Origin: Eutypa lata | Lineage: Eukaryota > Ascomycota > Sordariomycetes > Xylariales > Diatrypaceae | NCBI GenBank assembly: GCA_022661535.1 | Contig: JAKULF010000012.1 | Location: 1,240,001 to 1,304,000 of the forward strand | Direction of reading: 5' to 3' | Length of the DNA stretch: 64,000 nucleotides | Part shown: positions 23,939-35,639 of the stretch, one piece after another | Layout of the letters: every line of letters begins with the position of its first letter | Position numbering within the stretch: the first letter of the stretch is position 1 | Program-made: the position numbers and the translations under genes | The notes under the pieces: model-generated | Databases searched by the model: none | Told to the model about the DNA's origin: nothing | The model's input: only the letters and a program-made list of their open reading frames with translations

Positions 23939-24924
23939 CTTGCCGATCAAGTGAGAGTATGGAGTATAGAGTATGGAGTATGGAGGGTATGGAGAGTAAT
24001 GTGTATAATGAAGAGGGAATTGGGATTTTGAGAAGATAGAGCGTAGATGGAGGGTTGGTGTGATTGCTGAAATTAGAGAATAGAACCAAGGATAGTCCAA
24101 TGGCTGTGATCGTGATCGTGATTGTGATTATGATTGTGATTGTCGTTGTGGTTATGGTTGCGATTGGAATTGGAGAGTTAACATCGAGTGTGCAGATTGG
24201 AATTGTGAAGTGCAGATACAACAGATCAAATTGCTCTGGTTCAGACAGATGGGAGTTATCTAGAGCCATCTGGTTAAGTAATCTAGTATATATATATAGC
24301 ATTCGATGCCTATTCTAGTTAGACGGGTAGATGTACAGTCTCATTTGCTGCTTAGGATAGAACTCATATCTCCAGGAAGAACAGCACTCAGCACCACACA
24401 ACGTAATACTTATAATGAACTGACCACGATGATATCTATCTATCTACCTACCTAATCCTAATTGCTTGAAGTCATATAATATTGATGCCATATTAGACCT
24501 ACTAATGTAATCGCAAGTTGAATTGAAGTAAAGTGAAGTCAAATGAAATAGAGTGTGGGACGTGTAACAGAATATGTGCTCTGGCATGTTGAATGGAAGG
24601 CACGAAGTAGAAGATATAAGAGTCAGTCCAATCAATCATTGACCCCTTATCTTTTGACTTTGATTTTGATTTTGATTTTGGGTCTGAACTCTCGTTCTCG
24701 TTCTCTTTCTCTTTCTCATTCCCAATCTCATTCTTCATGGACTGACAATATATTCAACTGAACATTAAACTCAACTCAACCATTTACCCCTATTTCACGA
24801 ACCAGCAAAATTTCAACACCTACCCCTATTTACATCCAACCAACCATTCAGAACTACCACTCACAATCTCCGTTCCAACCAATACTTAATTCCCCCTATT
24901 AAATCTTGAGTCTAACTATTTACA
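23939..24924. promoter_or_regulatory. Bidirectional promoter region between nuclease-like gene and USP-like gene B
   Basis: A 1-kb spacer between two divergent start codons. It contains (GTGATC/GTGATT)n around 24105-24160, a GATTTTGATTTTG tract near 24660 and several TATATA boxes. No gene of its own is supported. Confidence 0.55.
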
Positions 24925-27671
24925 ATGAGTCAAAAAAATCAATCATCGCAGTATTTTACTGCTCCAACTACGTCGAGTTCCCATTCACCGACACCTACAC
25001 CCTCTAGTGCTACTATGCTAGCTGAATCCCAATACAAATGTAAGTGACTTTTTGTTATTCTCTTATTATTTTATTGCTCTTGCTCTTGCTCTTGCTCCTG
25101 TTTTTATGTGAAGTAGAATTATTATTAACTTGGTGTTGTAGTCACCTCTACTAGTGACCCTCCTACTACTACTAGTCCTCCTCCCCCCCCTCCCACTTCT
25201 CCGCCGCCCCCGTCTTATCATGCAACTGTAGCTCCGACACCAGCCCCAGCCTCAGCTCCTACTCCGGCCCCTACTAGTGCTATTAGTCCGACCTCTGCTG
25301 CGGTTGCGGCTACAGCTGCTACTTTACCACTCACCTCCACTGCGACTCCGACTCCGACTACCCCTGCTACTACTACCACACCTCCTCAGGGTCTACCTTT
25401 CTCCACGTTAGTCAAGATGAGGGCGAAGCAAGCTACTCGTCAAGGAAAGTTGAACGAACTCACTGGGAAACTGAGTCAACTTGGCACCAATGCTCCCAGA
25501 AGGATTCTCATGAACTTGCGGAATAATGTGAAACGCCTGTCTAAGGAAGTCCAAGATGCTCGAATCAGTATTGAGATAAAAGAATTGCGTTTTGAGCAAG
25601 CCAAGGAAAAGCTCGGCTCAAATATACCCAAAGAACTTCAGAAGCCAAAACCTCTAGTAACAAAGGAGCTGGTGTCCTTGGAAGAGAAGACACCCTTGGT
25701 GGTGCCTCCTGTTTTAGAGAACCAGGGCCCCGTGGAGAAGATGGCACTGAGTGGAATGCCTTCGAAGAACGGAATTCCGACTACCGCGGCATCTGCTGCA
25801 ACCCCGACCACTCCGGCGTCTGCTCCGGCGTCTGCTGAGACCCCGCCTGCTGCAGCCTCTGCTGCGATCTCGACCACTGCGGCCTCTGCTGCGATCTCGA
25901 CCACTGCGGCCTCTGCTGCGATCTCGACCACTGCGACCTCTACTACGACTCTGCCTGTTGTGGCACCTGCTACGATCCCGCCTGCTGCGGCCTCTGCTGC
26001 TACTTCAGCTCTGACTTCGGCTCCGGCTCCGGCTCCGGTGGCCACACTAGATAAGAGTTCCTTGGTCGCAGCTACATTCAAGAAAACGGCCCCGGCCTCG
26101 GTCCAGCAGTTGGTTCCTACCAAAAGGTTGGCCCCTGTCAAGAAATCGGTTCCTGTCAAAAGATTACTCTCGCCACATATCAAAGAACCGATTAGCGTAG
26201 ATGCAATAATCTCAGACTCTGAACAGTCTGACTCGGAATACTCTGTAGACTCTTCGACCTACATCTACGTCGACGACAGCGATATCGCCATCCTGGGGTG
26301 TATTGCTTGGTGTTTGGACCCAGCCAACGTCGCGGTGTAAGTATCCCATTCATTTCCTCTGTGCCCCATCTCGTCATTATGTCTCTTTCTTGATTTCATT
26401 TCAATCCGTTTCCTCTTTATCTTGTGACTATAACTAACTTCCTCTTAAGTTCTAGGGAGATCTGGGCATCGGCGTACATTCCTCACACGTTGGAAGATGC
26501 CACGAAGCTCATCTCCCACAAGTCTGGGCCAACCAAGGCATCGCTCATCAAGGCCGGCCTTGATGCTCAAGAGGCCGGTTCCACCTCGGTCCGTGTTCGA
26601 CGGGGCGGCGATTGGTTCTTCAGCGCTGGTCAAAGTGTCAAGGTTCTTCCTAATATTTCAATCGACCTAGCGCCCATGGAAGACCCGATGTTCCGAGCGC
26701 AGTCGTCCTTCTTGTCCCGCCGTTTGCTGGGTCCACCCTGGCACCAACTTTCTTGTTCGTTAGACACGGTTCTCATGGCGCTTATACAGTGCAACGCTGG
26801 TCGTACGCGGGCTGACCAAGTCTTCATCGAGGAGCTCTTTTCTGAGCAACCTACTGGCTTTCGTCCCTCCCTCATTTGTATGAGGATATTGATGCGTGGC
26901 ATTGACGGGACTTCGGCAGCACAACGGGGTCAGCTCAGGGACTACGTTCGTCAGTGCCTTGTCGCTGCCGATGCTAAATACTTCCGCCAAGAAGAGGCAA
27001 TGGATATCATCGATATTGCCATCAGCCTCTTCGAGGTTGTGCCCCAAGTCTCGTACACGACAGCCTCACGAGTCTCTTACGATCGAGGAGAATCGTGGTC
27101 GTATGAGCTGAATCCTGATGGGACGCCTCTGCTCAGAAGACACAACGACTTCCAGTCGCTAGAACCCGGTGTTGGTGTAGATACTATCACCAGACGGAAG
27201 TTCCGGGTCCGGTACGTGGACCTGCCCACCGAGGAACAACCGAAGCTGTCTTCAGACGAGTTCCTAGACAAGGATAGCACGGACACTACCAAGCAGGTGA
27301 TGAAGCTGGTAGTCATTGTCGACCGAGTTCCCTATGTGGCAATGGTCACCTATGGGGCTATCATTCGAACGAAAGAGGAAATGGTGAAAACATGGTCCTT
27401 CAACTACACGTACCGCGAGGGACAACGTCGTCAAGCAACATATGCTATACTTGGCTATGCTATATTAGCTAAGTTTCATTATATCCTTTACTGGAGGGCT
27501 GGCTTCGATATCATCATATATGATGGCATGCGCAATAATGGCACCGCCTGGAAAAAGAAGAATACAAGGATCAACGATTTCTCCAGCCTAGGAATTTCCG
27601 GGGATTCGAGAATGCAACTTGTCTTCTATCGCCTTGAATCAGATATTCCAGTTTCCACCCAGCAGGAGTAG
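24925..27671 (+). CDS. USP-like (C19-fold) cysteine peptidase, gene B, with Ala-rich linker
   Basis: Exons 24925-25039, 25142-26336 and 26456-27671 give 841 aa. The order is a Pro/Thr/Ser-rich N-terminus, a coiled-coil segment (about 148-235: KLNELTGKLSQLG..., NVKRLSKEVQDAR), an Ala/Thr-rich repeat linker (about 265-350, TTAASAAIS units), an acidic SD-rich strip, then the peptidase domain. The Cys box is GPPWHQLSCSLDTVLMAL (Cys537). The His box is KFHYILYWRAGFDIIIYDGMR (His778, Asp793), ending QLVFYRLE. The pattern fits a divergent ubiquitin-specific-protease-like fold and matches gene A, including the intron position just before the domain. Substrate is unknown. The linker codons are themselves copies of the hairpin element (see findings). 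A decayed copy is at 31386-31935. Confidence 0.7.
25796..26010 (+). repeat. Hairpin elements inside the coding region of USP-like gene B
   Basis: In-frame copies such as GCGGCAUCUGCUGC (25796), several GCGGCCUCUGCUGC and GUGGCACCUGCUAC (25960). The last shows the same compensatory C-G to U-A change seen in 3' UTR copies. They encode AASAA or VAPAT. Spacing of 24-27 nt keeps the reading frame. Confidence 0.75.
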
Positions 27672-27712
27672 ATAATGTTGCTTCAGACATTAAGTGCATA
27701 TACACCTCATCT

Positions 27713-28030
27713 GCGGCGTCAGCTGCCACTGTCTTTTGTTAGACTCTTGTGGTATCAGCTACAACCTTCACCTATGCGGCATCCGCTGCGACAGTTGTGT
27801 CATAACGTTCGACTCGCCTCATCTTGCCTCATCTGCGGCGTCAGCTGCCACTGTCTTTTGTTAGACTCTTGTGGTATCAGCTACAACCTTCACCTATGCG
27901 GCCTCCGCTGCAACAGTCGTCTTCTAATATCGGTATTAGTTGCGACAGTGGTCTCATATCGGCACCTCTCCTTTGCGGCACCGGCTGCGACGGTCGTCCT
28001 GTCCCGTCCCGTCCCTGCGGCACCAGCTGC
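27713..28030 (+). repeat. 3' UTR hairpin elements of USP-like gene B (about 9 copies)
   Basis: Copies start at 27713, 27749, 27776, 27835, 27871, 27898, about 27931 (degenerate), 27975 and 28017. Types include GCGGC-GUCA-GCUGC, GUGGU-AUCA-GCUAC (two pairs changed together) and GCGGC-AUCC-GCUGC. A block of about 75 nt with three elements is duplicated (27708-27782 and 27830-27904). Confidence 0.88.
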
Positions 28031-28037
28031 AACGTCG

Positions 28038-31000
28038 TTGTTATCAGAGTGTGTACCTGCTCCACCCCTATGTGTGCTATAGCTGAAGCTATGTAGTTGG
28101 GACTACATACTACATACATGTATGTTGGATTGAATTGAGTATGTTACATAGTTTGATTTATTCCATCTAATTTCACATACATCCCAACTGTCTTAGTGAT
28201 GAAAGTGATGAAAGTGACCGGCAGTGACTACCATAAACAACACATTAAATAACTAATATCCCGCACTCAAAAAACGATTCAATGAACATCTGTTCTCATT
28301 TTCAATTGATACATCGTAATGTAGCCGCAAGGTGTTCTGTTTTCGTCATCACATGCACAGGTTGCGCAAGCGTTAGAATGCTAGTTGTTGTGAAATGTGA
28401 AATGTGAAATGTGAAACATGAAGTAAAGTGTGAAGAACATGTGAATAACTTCAATGGGAGTGACAGCTAGGTGGTAGTAGTAACTATGAATGCCTAAGGT
28501 TGACCAGTTAAGTTCTCCAACAGCAAGGTTCACGATATTTCGTTACGATCATTCACTCCTTCATCTCTTATCTATGCAACGACCCAATTATCTTTATACG
28601 GCTGAAATGACCAAAGTTGTGGTTGGGTAGATCAATTGCTTGTTGGGCGAATAGATACACTAGACGGCCTGTAGATGACCTGCTAAGCAGAGGATAAAGA
28701 GGTAGGTGGCTTGTCAGGGGTGGTTAGTCGAGGTTGGTCAGAGTGCTTGTATGTAGACTCGTTGCTGCTCGTAAGTACAAGTGGGGTGGACTAGATTCAG
28801 CTGACGCTAGGGGATATCGTCGCATGTGTCTAAGTCGGCATAGGTTCGCATAACACCCGGGAATAGTTGGAGATGCCGGCATTCCATGTGGTGGGTAGAT
28901 CACATATCGAGTTGAGGGTTAAGGAGTCAGCCGCCTTGGATAATAGGGGACTTGGAGCCTAGCAAAGAAGGCAAGCAGGATACCAGGGGACTGCGAGAAG
29001 ATCATTAGGCCTAAATAGCCAATACACAGTGGAAGCGCCGAATCTATACCCGGATCTAAGCTTAGCCATACCTATCGGTTCCGATGCACATTGTGAACAC
29101 ACTCAAATAAGTCCCAAGTCCCAAGTCTGGAGCGGTATCTATATAATGAGATCATGGGCCAGAAAAGAGGACAATGAACTCGAGGTGGTTCCTTGTGACT
29201 TGATACCTTAACAGTCGATTATACGGCGGTTTAAGTTTCTTCTACAGGTCACAGACTACCATGTCAAGAGCGATAACACCTTTCTATTTATCTACGGAGA
29301 GGGCAAGAGAGGACACTGTTGGTGCGCAGAGAGAGTTTTGTCTGCTCAACTATATGATATTCGGTCATAATAGCTAACCATATGGCAACTAGTTCAAGCT
29401 AACAGCGTCTAAGACATTTACTGGCAGGCCCATCATGCCATGCGACGACTAATACTAGATAGGAAATGGAGTAGCCTTGGGCTTGAGGCTCATTCGTGAA
29501 TTTGAAGCACGTCTCGTGGACGAAGGGGAAACCTTAGGTGCAGAGATCCGACTGACGTGTCCAACACCATCATAACTAAACCCACGATGACAGCCAATAT
29601 GATCATGAGCGAGAACATGACCATGCAAGCGCTACCGAACCCGCATCCCACCATGGTGATTATCGACTCAATCAACGCGAATCCCGTGTAGCAAGTAGAG
29701 TTTAGATTCAAACCAAATCTCGCCGAGAATATGTACTATATCACAGACAACAAATGCCCGCCGGACACCACTATGAGCTGAACATGGGAGGTCGGCTGCG
29801 CATAGTGATGCGGAACAACCATGGACATCAGCGCGAGCGTGGGGAAGAGGTCGAACGACGAGTGTATGGCCATAGTGAGCAGATCACGGTATACCATAGC
29901 ACTGAGGTACACTGGCTGTGTCGCATGAGTATGGGCTCAACGGTGGTCTCAGGAATGTGATGTACGATGTCAACATGATCGAGTTGAGGAGCTCAATTGG
30001 TGCTGCTGTTGTGCATTCTGGCTGTGGCGGTTATGACCATCGTCGATACATCACCCCTGCTTGTAACATCAAGGCGTTGTGCGCGGCTAAGTTAGAGATT
30101 GGCGGTAGTCCGTCCGTTAACGGTCGCGCATAACTTCGTTTCCGACATAGACTAGGTCGAGTAGAGCCTATGTCGGCATAGAGTCCCATGACGCTCTGTA
30201 TGAGATCTGACTATAAGTTTTAGATAGCACAGTAAGCTCCGTATCGAACATGCTCCACGTGCGTAGGACCAGCACTGTCAAGTCGCTGATGTTCGTATAC
30301 GAGATGAGAAACAGGTGCGCGAAGGAGCATGCTCGACGATCATGATCAACACAGCCCGTGGCTAAAATCGGCATCACGATCATCGTTGGACACTAGCCTG
30401 GTATGGATCATCCGTGTTGGTGATGGCGCTGAAGCTGCCCTCGGTAAAGGGGACAGTGACTACGCCGGTCCCGAAGTTGTCCATAGTCAACATTGACTCT
30501 ACCAAGTCGAGCCGGTCGCGTTGGCTATCCACGGCAGACCTCATATCCAGCGACATCCCCGCAATGACTGTACTGGACACCACCCGATTATGGGGTATGA
30601 ACGCCCGCTCAGGTGCTATGACACCCAGACACTGGCCCATTCCCCGTCTGAACCTGCGTGTCAACGTGGCCGTGAGCGCGTCAATCGACGGCATACCCGC
30701 TCCCTGAACATCACCGACATAACCTCGGCCGTGTGTAGAGGCCTAAGCTCGGTCGACAGCTCGGTTGTTAGTGTCTGTACTATTCCGGTCGATTGCGATA
30801 GTCTGGTCTTCTCTTGCTCGGCACGGCTTGTTCGTTCTCTTCGTTGTGGTAGTGGTGGTGGGAGAATCGGGAGAATCGGGAGAATCGGGAGTATCGTGGT
30901 CGCATGTGGAATACATCGTGTATGTCGTACGTTTTGTGGCGGCGGGAGAATTCGGATTGTCAGTACAGCTACCGAGACTTCAGTGAAAAGGATGCTAGAC

Positions 31001-31385
31001 GACCGCTACACTGTATCATCGTATACGGGGTGTTCACACGTTTTATCGTGCCGAATAAAGTTGCGAATTTCCCGGATACATCGCGATTGACTCAATGGTG
31101 CAGGGAGGTTAGGTTGTTGTAAACAAGACTTATGATTGTCAATGGGATATCTAATAGTTGCTGCAGGAAGCACTGCTCACCCGTGTCTGCTTTTCTTTTG
31201 ATGGAAGATAGTCGTGGTCGTGTCAAAGACTATGTTCAAGCCTTGCAGAGAGACGATGGTCGGCAGTCGATGGTCGGTAGTTGCCAAGGGATTCGTACCA
31301 ATTTCACCCTTTGGAGACGGCTAGATATTTCCCACTGCGCCAGGAGACCGACCCCTGGGTGCTGGCGCCTGCCTAGAATTGAATT
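28038..31385. other. Long region without a supported gene
   Basis: 3.3 kb. Short frames near 29490-29711 (minus, hydrophobic), 30168-30383 (minus) and 30414-30707 (plus) may be pieces of a decayed membrane-transporter-type gene, but no motif is firm enough to name it. GC is moderate and stops are frequent. Confidence 0.35.
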
Positions 31386-31935
31386 TTAGGACAAAACCAA
31401 CCACCAGGCAATACACCCCAAGATGGCAATATCGCTGCCACGGACGGAAATGTAGGCCGAAGAGCATACAGAGTAGTCTGAGTCAGACTGTTCATAGTCT
31501 GAGATTGTTCTGTCCACGTTAATCGCATTTGATGGATGGTGCTGGTAGCTTTTGGACAGTGACAGACTTCTTGACAAGGGCCGTCTTCTTAAATATAGCC
31601 ACGACCAGGAAACTTTTATCTAGTGTCGTTACCGGAGCCGGAGCAGAAGTAGCGGTAGTCGGGTGGTAGCAGAGGCCGGACTATAGTACTAGTGGGAGCC
31701 AGAATAATAGCTGGAGCTGGGCCTGGAGTTGGGGATAGAGTAGGAATCGGTGTATGACAAGGCGGAGGAGGAGGAGAAGAAGGAATACTACTAGTGATAG
31801 CTACAACATCAGGTCAGTATTCATTCTCTGCATATAAAACAATGATCTTAGAAGGTACTGACAGATATGTTAAGACTCAGCTACCATAGTAGCAGAAACG
31901 TTAAAGGGCGATGGTGGAAGGGTACAGAAGGCTGC
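31386..31935 (-). pseudogene. Decayed copy of USP-like gene B (5' half only)
   Basis: The minus-strand frame 31386-31577 encodes ISDYEQSDSDYSVCSSAYIS and then GSDIAILGCIAWW, matching gene B's ISDSEQSDSEYSVDSSTYIY and DSDIAILGCIAWC. Further upstream, the Pro-rich exon (31600-31790), the intron and the exon-1 end (SATMVAES versus SATMLAES near 31890) are also recognisable, with frameshifts and stops. The catalytic domain is missing: the copy ends where the exon-2 donor would be. Between them the KKSV-type linker survives. Confidence 0.8.
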
Positions 31936-32856
31936 CGTCGTTCTCGACGTTATTCTCTCTCTCAAGCAGGATTGTGTGAGCTGGGAGCAGTAAAGCAGAG
32001 TGATGATTCCATTGAACTGATTATGGATGATTTATGATGCAGCATCTGACGCCCAGTACCGTCAATTGATGACTTAGGTAGACATAGAATGGGGCTAGCA
32101 GCCAATTTATTTTGATTTGTAAGTTGTTAGTGATAACCAAGAGCCAGGAGCTCTAGCTATGGAAGTGGGTGGTGTATGTATGTACAGCCTAGGGGTTGGC
32201 GGCCTAGGGGTTGGCGGCCTAGGGGTTGGCAGCTTAGGGGTTGGCAGCTTAGGGGTATATAAGACTAAGGTTAAAAGTTGGAAGTTGGAATTTATGATCT
32301 TCTATAACCTCTGGTAGTATCATGTTACAGAGGCATGGCGCAACATATCCCAACTATTAGGTATCCAGGTTAGCCCATCCAGTACACTTCGCGCGCGGAC
32401 CTCACTCAGCTCGTGAACTCTCCGAGATACACGAGGTTACCATTCACTTGTCACAGGCTTGTCTTGATTGCCACATCGATAGCCCCGGTAAGTATCCCGC
32501 TCCTGATCCAGTCGTGCAATCCTGACCCCCCAATCAGACTCCAGTAAGGCTTAGAAGACCACTGGAGCTGATCTTACTTGTGTCCAGCGCGAGACCAATC
32601 GCAAGAAGATAGCCGTAAGATCCTAATGAGGCCCCCTCCTTTTCTTTCAGGGCTCACAAGCCGCCTAGAACAGTCCCTTATAACAGCCCCTTCTCTACTC
32701 CGATCAATGACACTTTCTCCTCCTTCGAAGTTATTGAGTATCAAATGGAGAAACAATGTTCACGCACCCTTCCCCTTTTCCTACGCGCCACTCATTAACC
32801 CCTTGAAAGTCCAAGACATTAGGTCTTCTCGAGCGTCTCACGACATGCAACTCAGT
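31936..32856. other. Spacer with 15-nt G-rich tandem repeat
   Basis: At 32188-32258 a 15-nt unit CCTAGGGGTTGGCGG and its CTTAGGGGTTGGCAG variant occur about five times. The rest shows no gene. Confidence 0.6.
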
Positions 32857-33348
32857 TCAGCTGCTGTTAACACTGGAGGTCGTATTAATTCTATATGTGG
32901 TTTGTAGAGGAAGGGGGTCATCTGGAGACCAGGACTTTTTTGCTCCTGACATGATTATTGAGAACGGCAGCAGGGGCTTTTCCAAACAAGTCTTAAGAAG
33001 ACAGGTATCACGGCCTTTTACAATGTCTTGATACAACTTGTCATATGCCGGGCCGTACGTCCGCCGGAACTTGACTATATCCTGGTACTGGCAATCTCCT
33101 TCCAGGAGATAGCAAGTATTGGGAGGGTCCTGGTGAGGCCGGTGATCCACGGTAGAGTCCGACAGTATTGGGGTCTTAGTTCTCTTGGCTGCCGGGTTGA
33201 TATCATCGTCGGAGCCCCTCGGCCTCTTGTCTATCTCGTGGGTCCAAAGGTTCGGCGATGACTTATATGGACCGCCCCGATTGGGAGGCTCACGCCGTGA
33301 GCTGATAGTAGACCCAAGCTGACCTAAAGATGAGGCATACCGCTCCAT
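32857..33348 (-). pseudogene. Truncated paralogue of the His-Me finger nuclease-like gene
   Basis: A 163-codon frame matches the first 115 or so residues after the start of the main exon of the 21849-23938 gene: AAKRTKTPILSDSTVDHRP, TCYLLEGDCQYQD, KGRDTCLLKTCLEKPL and PFSIIMSGAKKSWSPDD all have close counterparts. Similarity stops before the zinc-loop, and the SIM-repeat exon is not found upstream. It therefore lacks the proposed nuclease domain. It lies about 1 kb from the decayed USP B copy and on the same strand as it, unlike the divergent intact pair. Confidence 0.8.
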
Positions 33349-33828
33349 CCCGTGAGCAAGACTCCTTTAAGCCGAATCCACTACCCTCGAGAAGGGAAGT
33401 GTAACTGCGGTAGACCCAAGTATTATACTATTGTGAAGGCAGATATCAATGACAAGTCGTCAGATCAAAAATTTGGTAGGAGGGTGTGATGTGCAAAGAG
33501 GAGATATTTGATGTCGCATTGTCTATGATGAGAACGTAATGTGCAATGGCGCAGAAACTCTAGATTTACCCAGACGCTCGGGGGTCTGACGCACTTGTCG
33601 TGTCGCCTTCGCCTTCGCCATCCCCGCCTTCACGTTCTGGCTCTAGTCGAGAGCAGCAAGAGCAGTTGTCTCTGGTTTCGGCTTCAATACTCGGACCTGC
33701 GTCCTTGCAAGTGCCACTAACATCTTTTTCTTCAACTATTTCCTCGTCCACTCCAGGCTCTTCGCTTTCGTCCTTGACTCCATCGTCACCTTCAGGTCTT
33801 GCGCAGTCTCCTTCTTCCTCTTCGTCTC
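33349..33828. other. Spacer, no supported gene
   Basis: A Ser/Pro-coding simple-sequence frame (33600-33869, plus) overlaps the proposed second exon of the next gene on the other strand. It is low-complexity and I do not call it. Confidence 0.35.
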
Positions 33829-34252
33829 CTAGTTATTCTGTGACATCGGAGAGCCCGAACCAGTCGTAGGCATGCTGTGTGTCGTTCCCATATTCTCTTC
33901 TATCACCGGTAGTGTGACAAAGACCAGACCAGGCGCAAGCGCATCCTGTGCCTCTCCCTTTCCCTCCAGGGAGCTATAGAACCGTCGAAAGGTAAGTCGT
34001 CCATGTGCCAGGCGACTCTCGCAGCGATCTTACTTACGCACTTCGCTGCTGAGTTGCTAGCCTATGGTTGCGGTTGACCCAAACACTTGTCGGATGGCTA
34101 AACCGATTCAATCTGGCATCTAGTGAGGAGAAAGCTGGAATGTTGGGTAGACTAATGGATTGATCGCGAGAAAATGAATATATGTCCGTTATTGAGCATC
34201 GTGAACTTTGAAGTTGTCGGAGAGGAGCGTGTGGGTTTGGGTTTGAGAGCAT
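33829..34252 (-). CDS. Hypothetical small two-exon protein
   Basis: Exons 34038-34252 and 33829-33973, joined by donor GTAAGT and acceptor TATAG, would encode 119 aa with in-frame ends. No known domain is visible. The N-terminal exon is Ser/Asn-rich, the second has a short hydrophobic LVFVTLPVI stretch. There is no paralogue in the window. The call rests only on ATG, consensus splice sites and frame maintenance. Confidence 0.3.
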
Positions 34253-34452
34253 AAACGTGCCAATTGGATCGAGCGGTGTTTATGGTAGGGTGGTGAACTA
34301 GAATGACAGATATCGGTTAGTAAGAGGGCTGCCGTTGGCGCAAGCAACTCCATGTAAATGCCGATGAGAGGCTAGGTGATGTAGTACAGAGACTTACTTC
34401 CGTTGCGAGTGGTTGTTTCGATATTCCTCAGACTTGGAGGATAAGAAGAAGC
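34253..34452. other. Spacer, no supported gene
   Basis: Short non-coding spacer between two weakly supported minus-strand reading frames. Confidence 0.3.
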
Positions 34453-34872
34453 TCATATTTCGTCGTATGGGTTCTGGACTAATGTCTCCCATATTACATC
34501 TAACACGGTATCTGTGCGGAGCTCCGAGGATGTGACAATGCTACGTAATACAGGGACAGGAGAGGAGTCGTTGACGGCAGTTCGGGTGGCTTCGGAGGTC
34601 TGGTGAGTGAGTTGGGGCAGATATCGTGGGTGAATATAGCGCAGACTTGCTGACATGTCGCGGATCGTGTTATAGTGAAGTACTACAAACCTAAGCGTCC
34701 TTGAGCTAACTTCGAGGTCAGAGGCATTTAGGCAAAGTCTAATTGGTCCCAATTTCAGAACGTATGGCACTGACTCCACAAGCAGTTCCCCTGGACGCCA
34801 CATCAAGGGTCTGAAGATGCAACTCCCCCGTCTCCAAGTGTCAGGCTTACTCGCAATTCTGGCCAACAGAAG
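34453..34872 (-). CDS. Hypothetical ORF, 5' end unresolved
   Basis: An open frame of about 138 codons ends at 34453. It has no ATG at its 5' end, so it would need an upstream exon. Composition is ordinary for a protein (LRFVVLHYNTIRDMSASLRY, SELRTDTVLDVIWETLV). No family recognised. It may be a gene fragment. Confidence 0.25.
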   Translation of the reverse strand, partial: LLLARIASKPDTWRRGSCIFRPLMWRPGELLVESVPYVLKLGPIRLCLNASDLEVSSRTLRFVVLHYNTIRDMSASLRYIHPRYLPQLTHQTSEATRTAVNDSSPVPVLRSIVTSSELRTDTVLDVIWETLVQNPYDEI

Positions 34873-35024
34873 GTGTTATACAACGAAGAGCAATACTATC
34901 GAGAAAAAGGTATAGCCCGAGTCTGTATGTATTCCAGGCGGGAACGGAGGGGAAGGTCTGTAGCCGGTCGAAACAAAGAGAGGTAAGATGTAACTAGATG
35001 GATGCGATTTGGAACCGAATGTCA

Positions 35025-35285
35025 ATGTCAAGCTTTCACCTCCCAAGTTCCTGCCAAAATAAATTCACATCGTCCACCATACATCTACATACCTATCTAC
35101 ATATACCTAGGTATCTATATGAATCATATATATTCCGATCGTAGTATTATCAAAATTTGAATAATCAGATAATTATAATCTAAAATGTAGAATAAGCACT
35201 GATTATTACCGACGAACCAAATATTATTCGAATTAAAGGTTCTAACGTATCATTTAATTTGGCAACAACTTGCCTCTATCTAGAA
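35025..35285. repeat. Dispersed AT-rich repeat, copy 2
   Basis: Same block order as 13325-13595 (CTGCCAAAAT, CCACCATACA, TATTCCGATC, CCAAATATTATTCG, TCATTTAA, GGCAACAACTTGCC), with an inserted CCTAGGTA segment. Non-coding. Confidence 0.65.
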
Positions 35286-35383
35286 TGTTGCTGTCAATGA
35301 AAAGGCTTGGGAAGAACAACTGCAATCCTTTGTTGTCGTGCACCAACAGCATTTGTCAACCCACAGCCGACCGAAAAATATAT

Positions 35384-35627
35384 CAAGGATCTGAAGATAC
35401 TGAATGCCTGAATAGACGAACTTGTCAAATATGACCCACTCATTCTGGCCCTTTACGAGCACGCTGCGTGTGTGTGAACGTTGACATGCATGCTCTGTGT
35501 ATATCAAGGATCTGAAGATACTGAATGCCTGAATAGACGAACTTGTCAAATATGACCCATTCATTCTGGCCCTTTTACGAGCACGCTGTGTGTGTGTGAA
35601 CATTGGCATACATGCTCTGTCGGACCG
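35384..35627. repeat. Direct tandem duplication of about 117 nt
   Basis: The segment starting ATATCAAGGATCTGAAGATA and running through TATGACCCACTCATTCTGG and GAGCACGCTGCGTG to CATGCTCTGT occurs twice in succession (from about 35384 and from about 35501), with few differences, indicating a recent event. Confidence 0.9.
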
Positions 35628-35639
35628 TCTTATAGGTCT

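Noticed and set aside
29490..30700. Possible ABC-transporter or other membrane protein pseudogene
   Set aside because: Only loose resemblance of short hydrophobic stretches; no ATP-binding motif or ordered set of segments could be shown.
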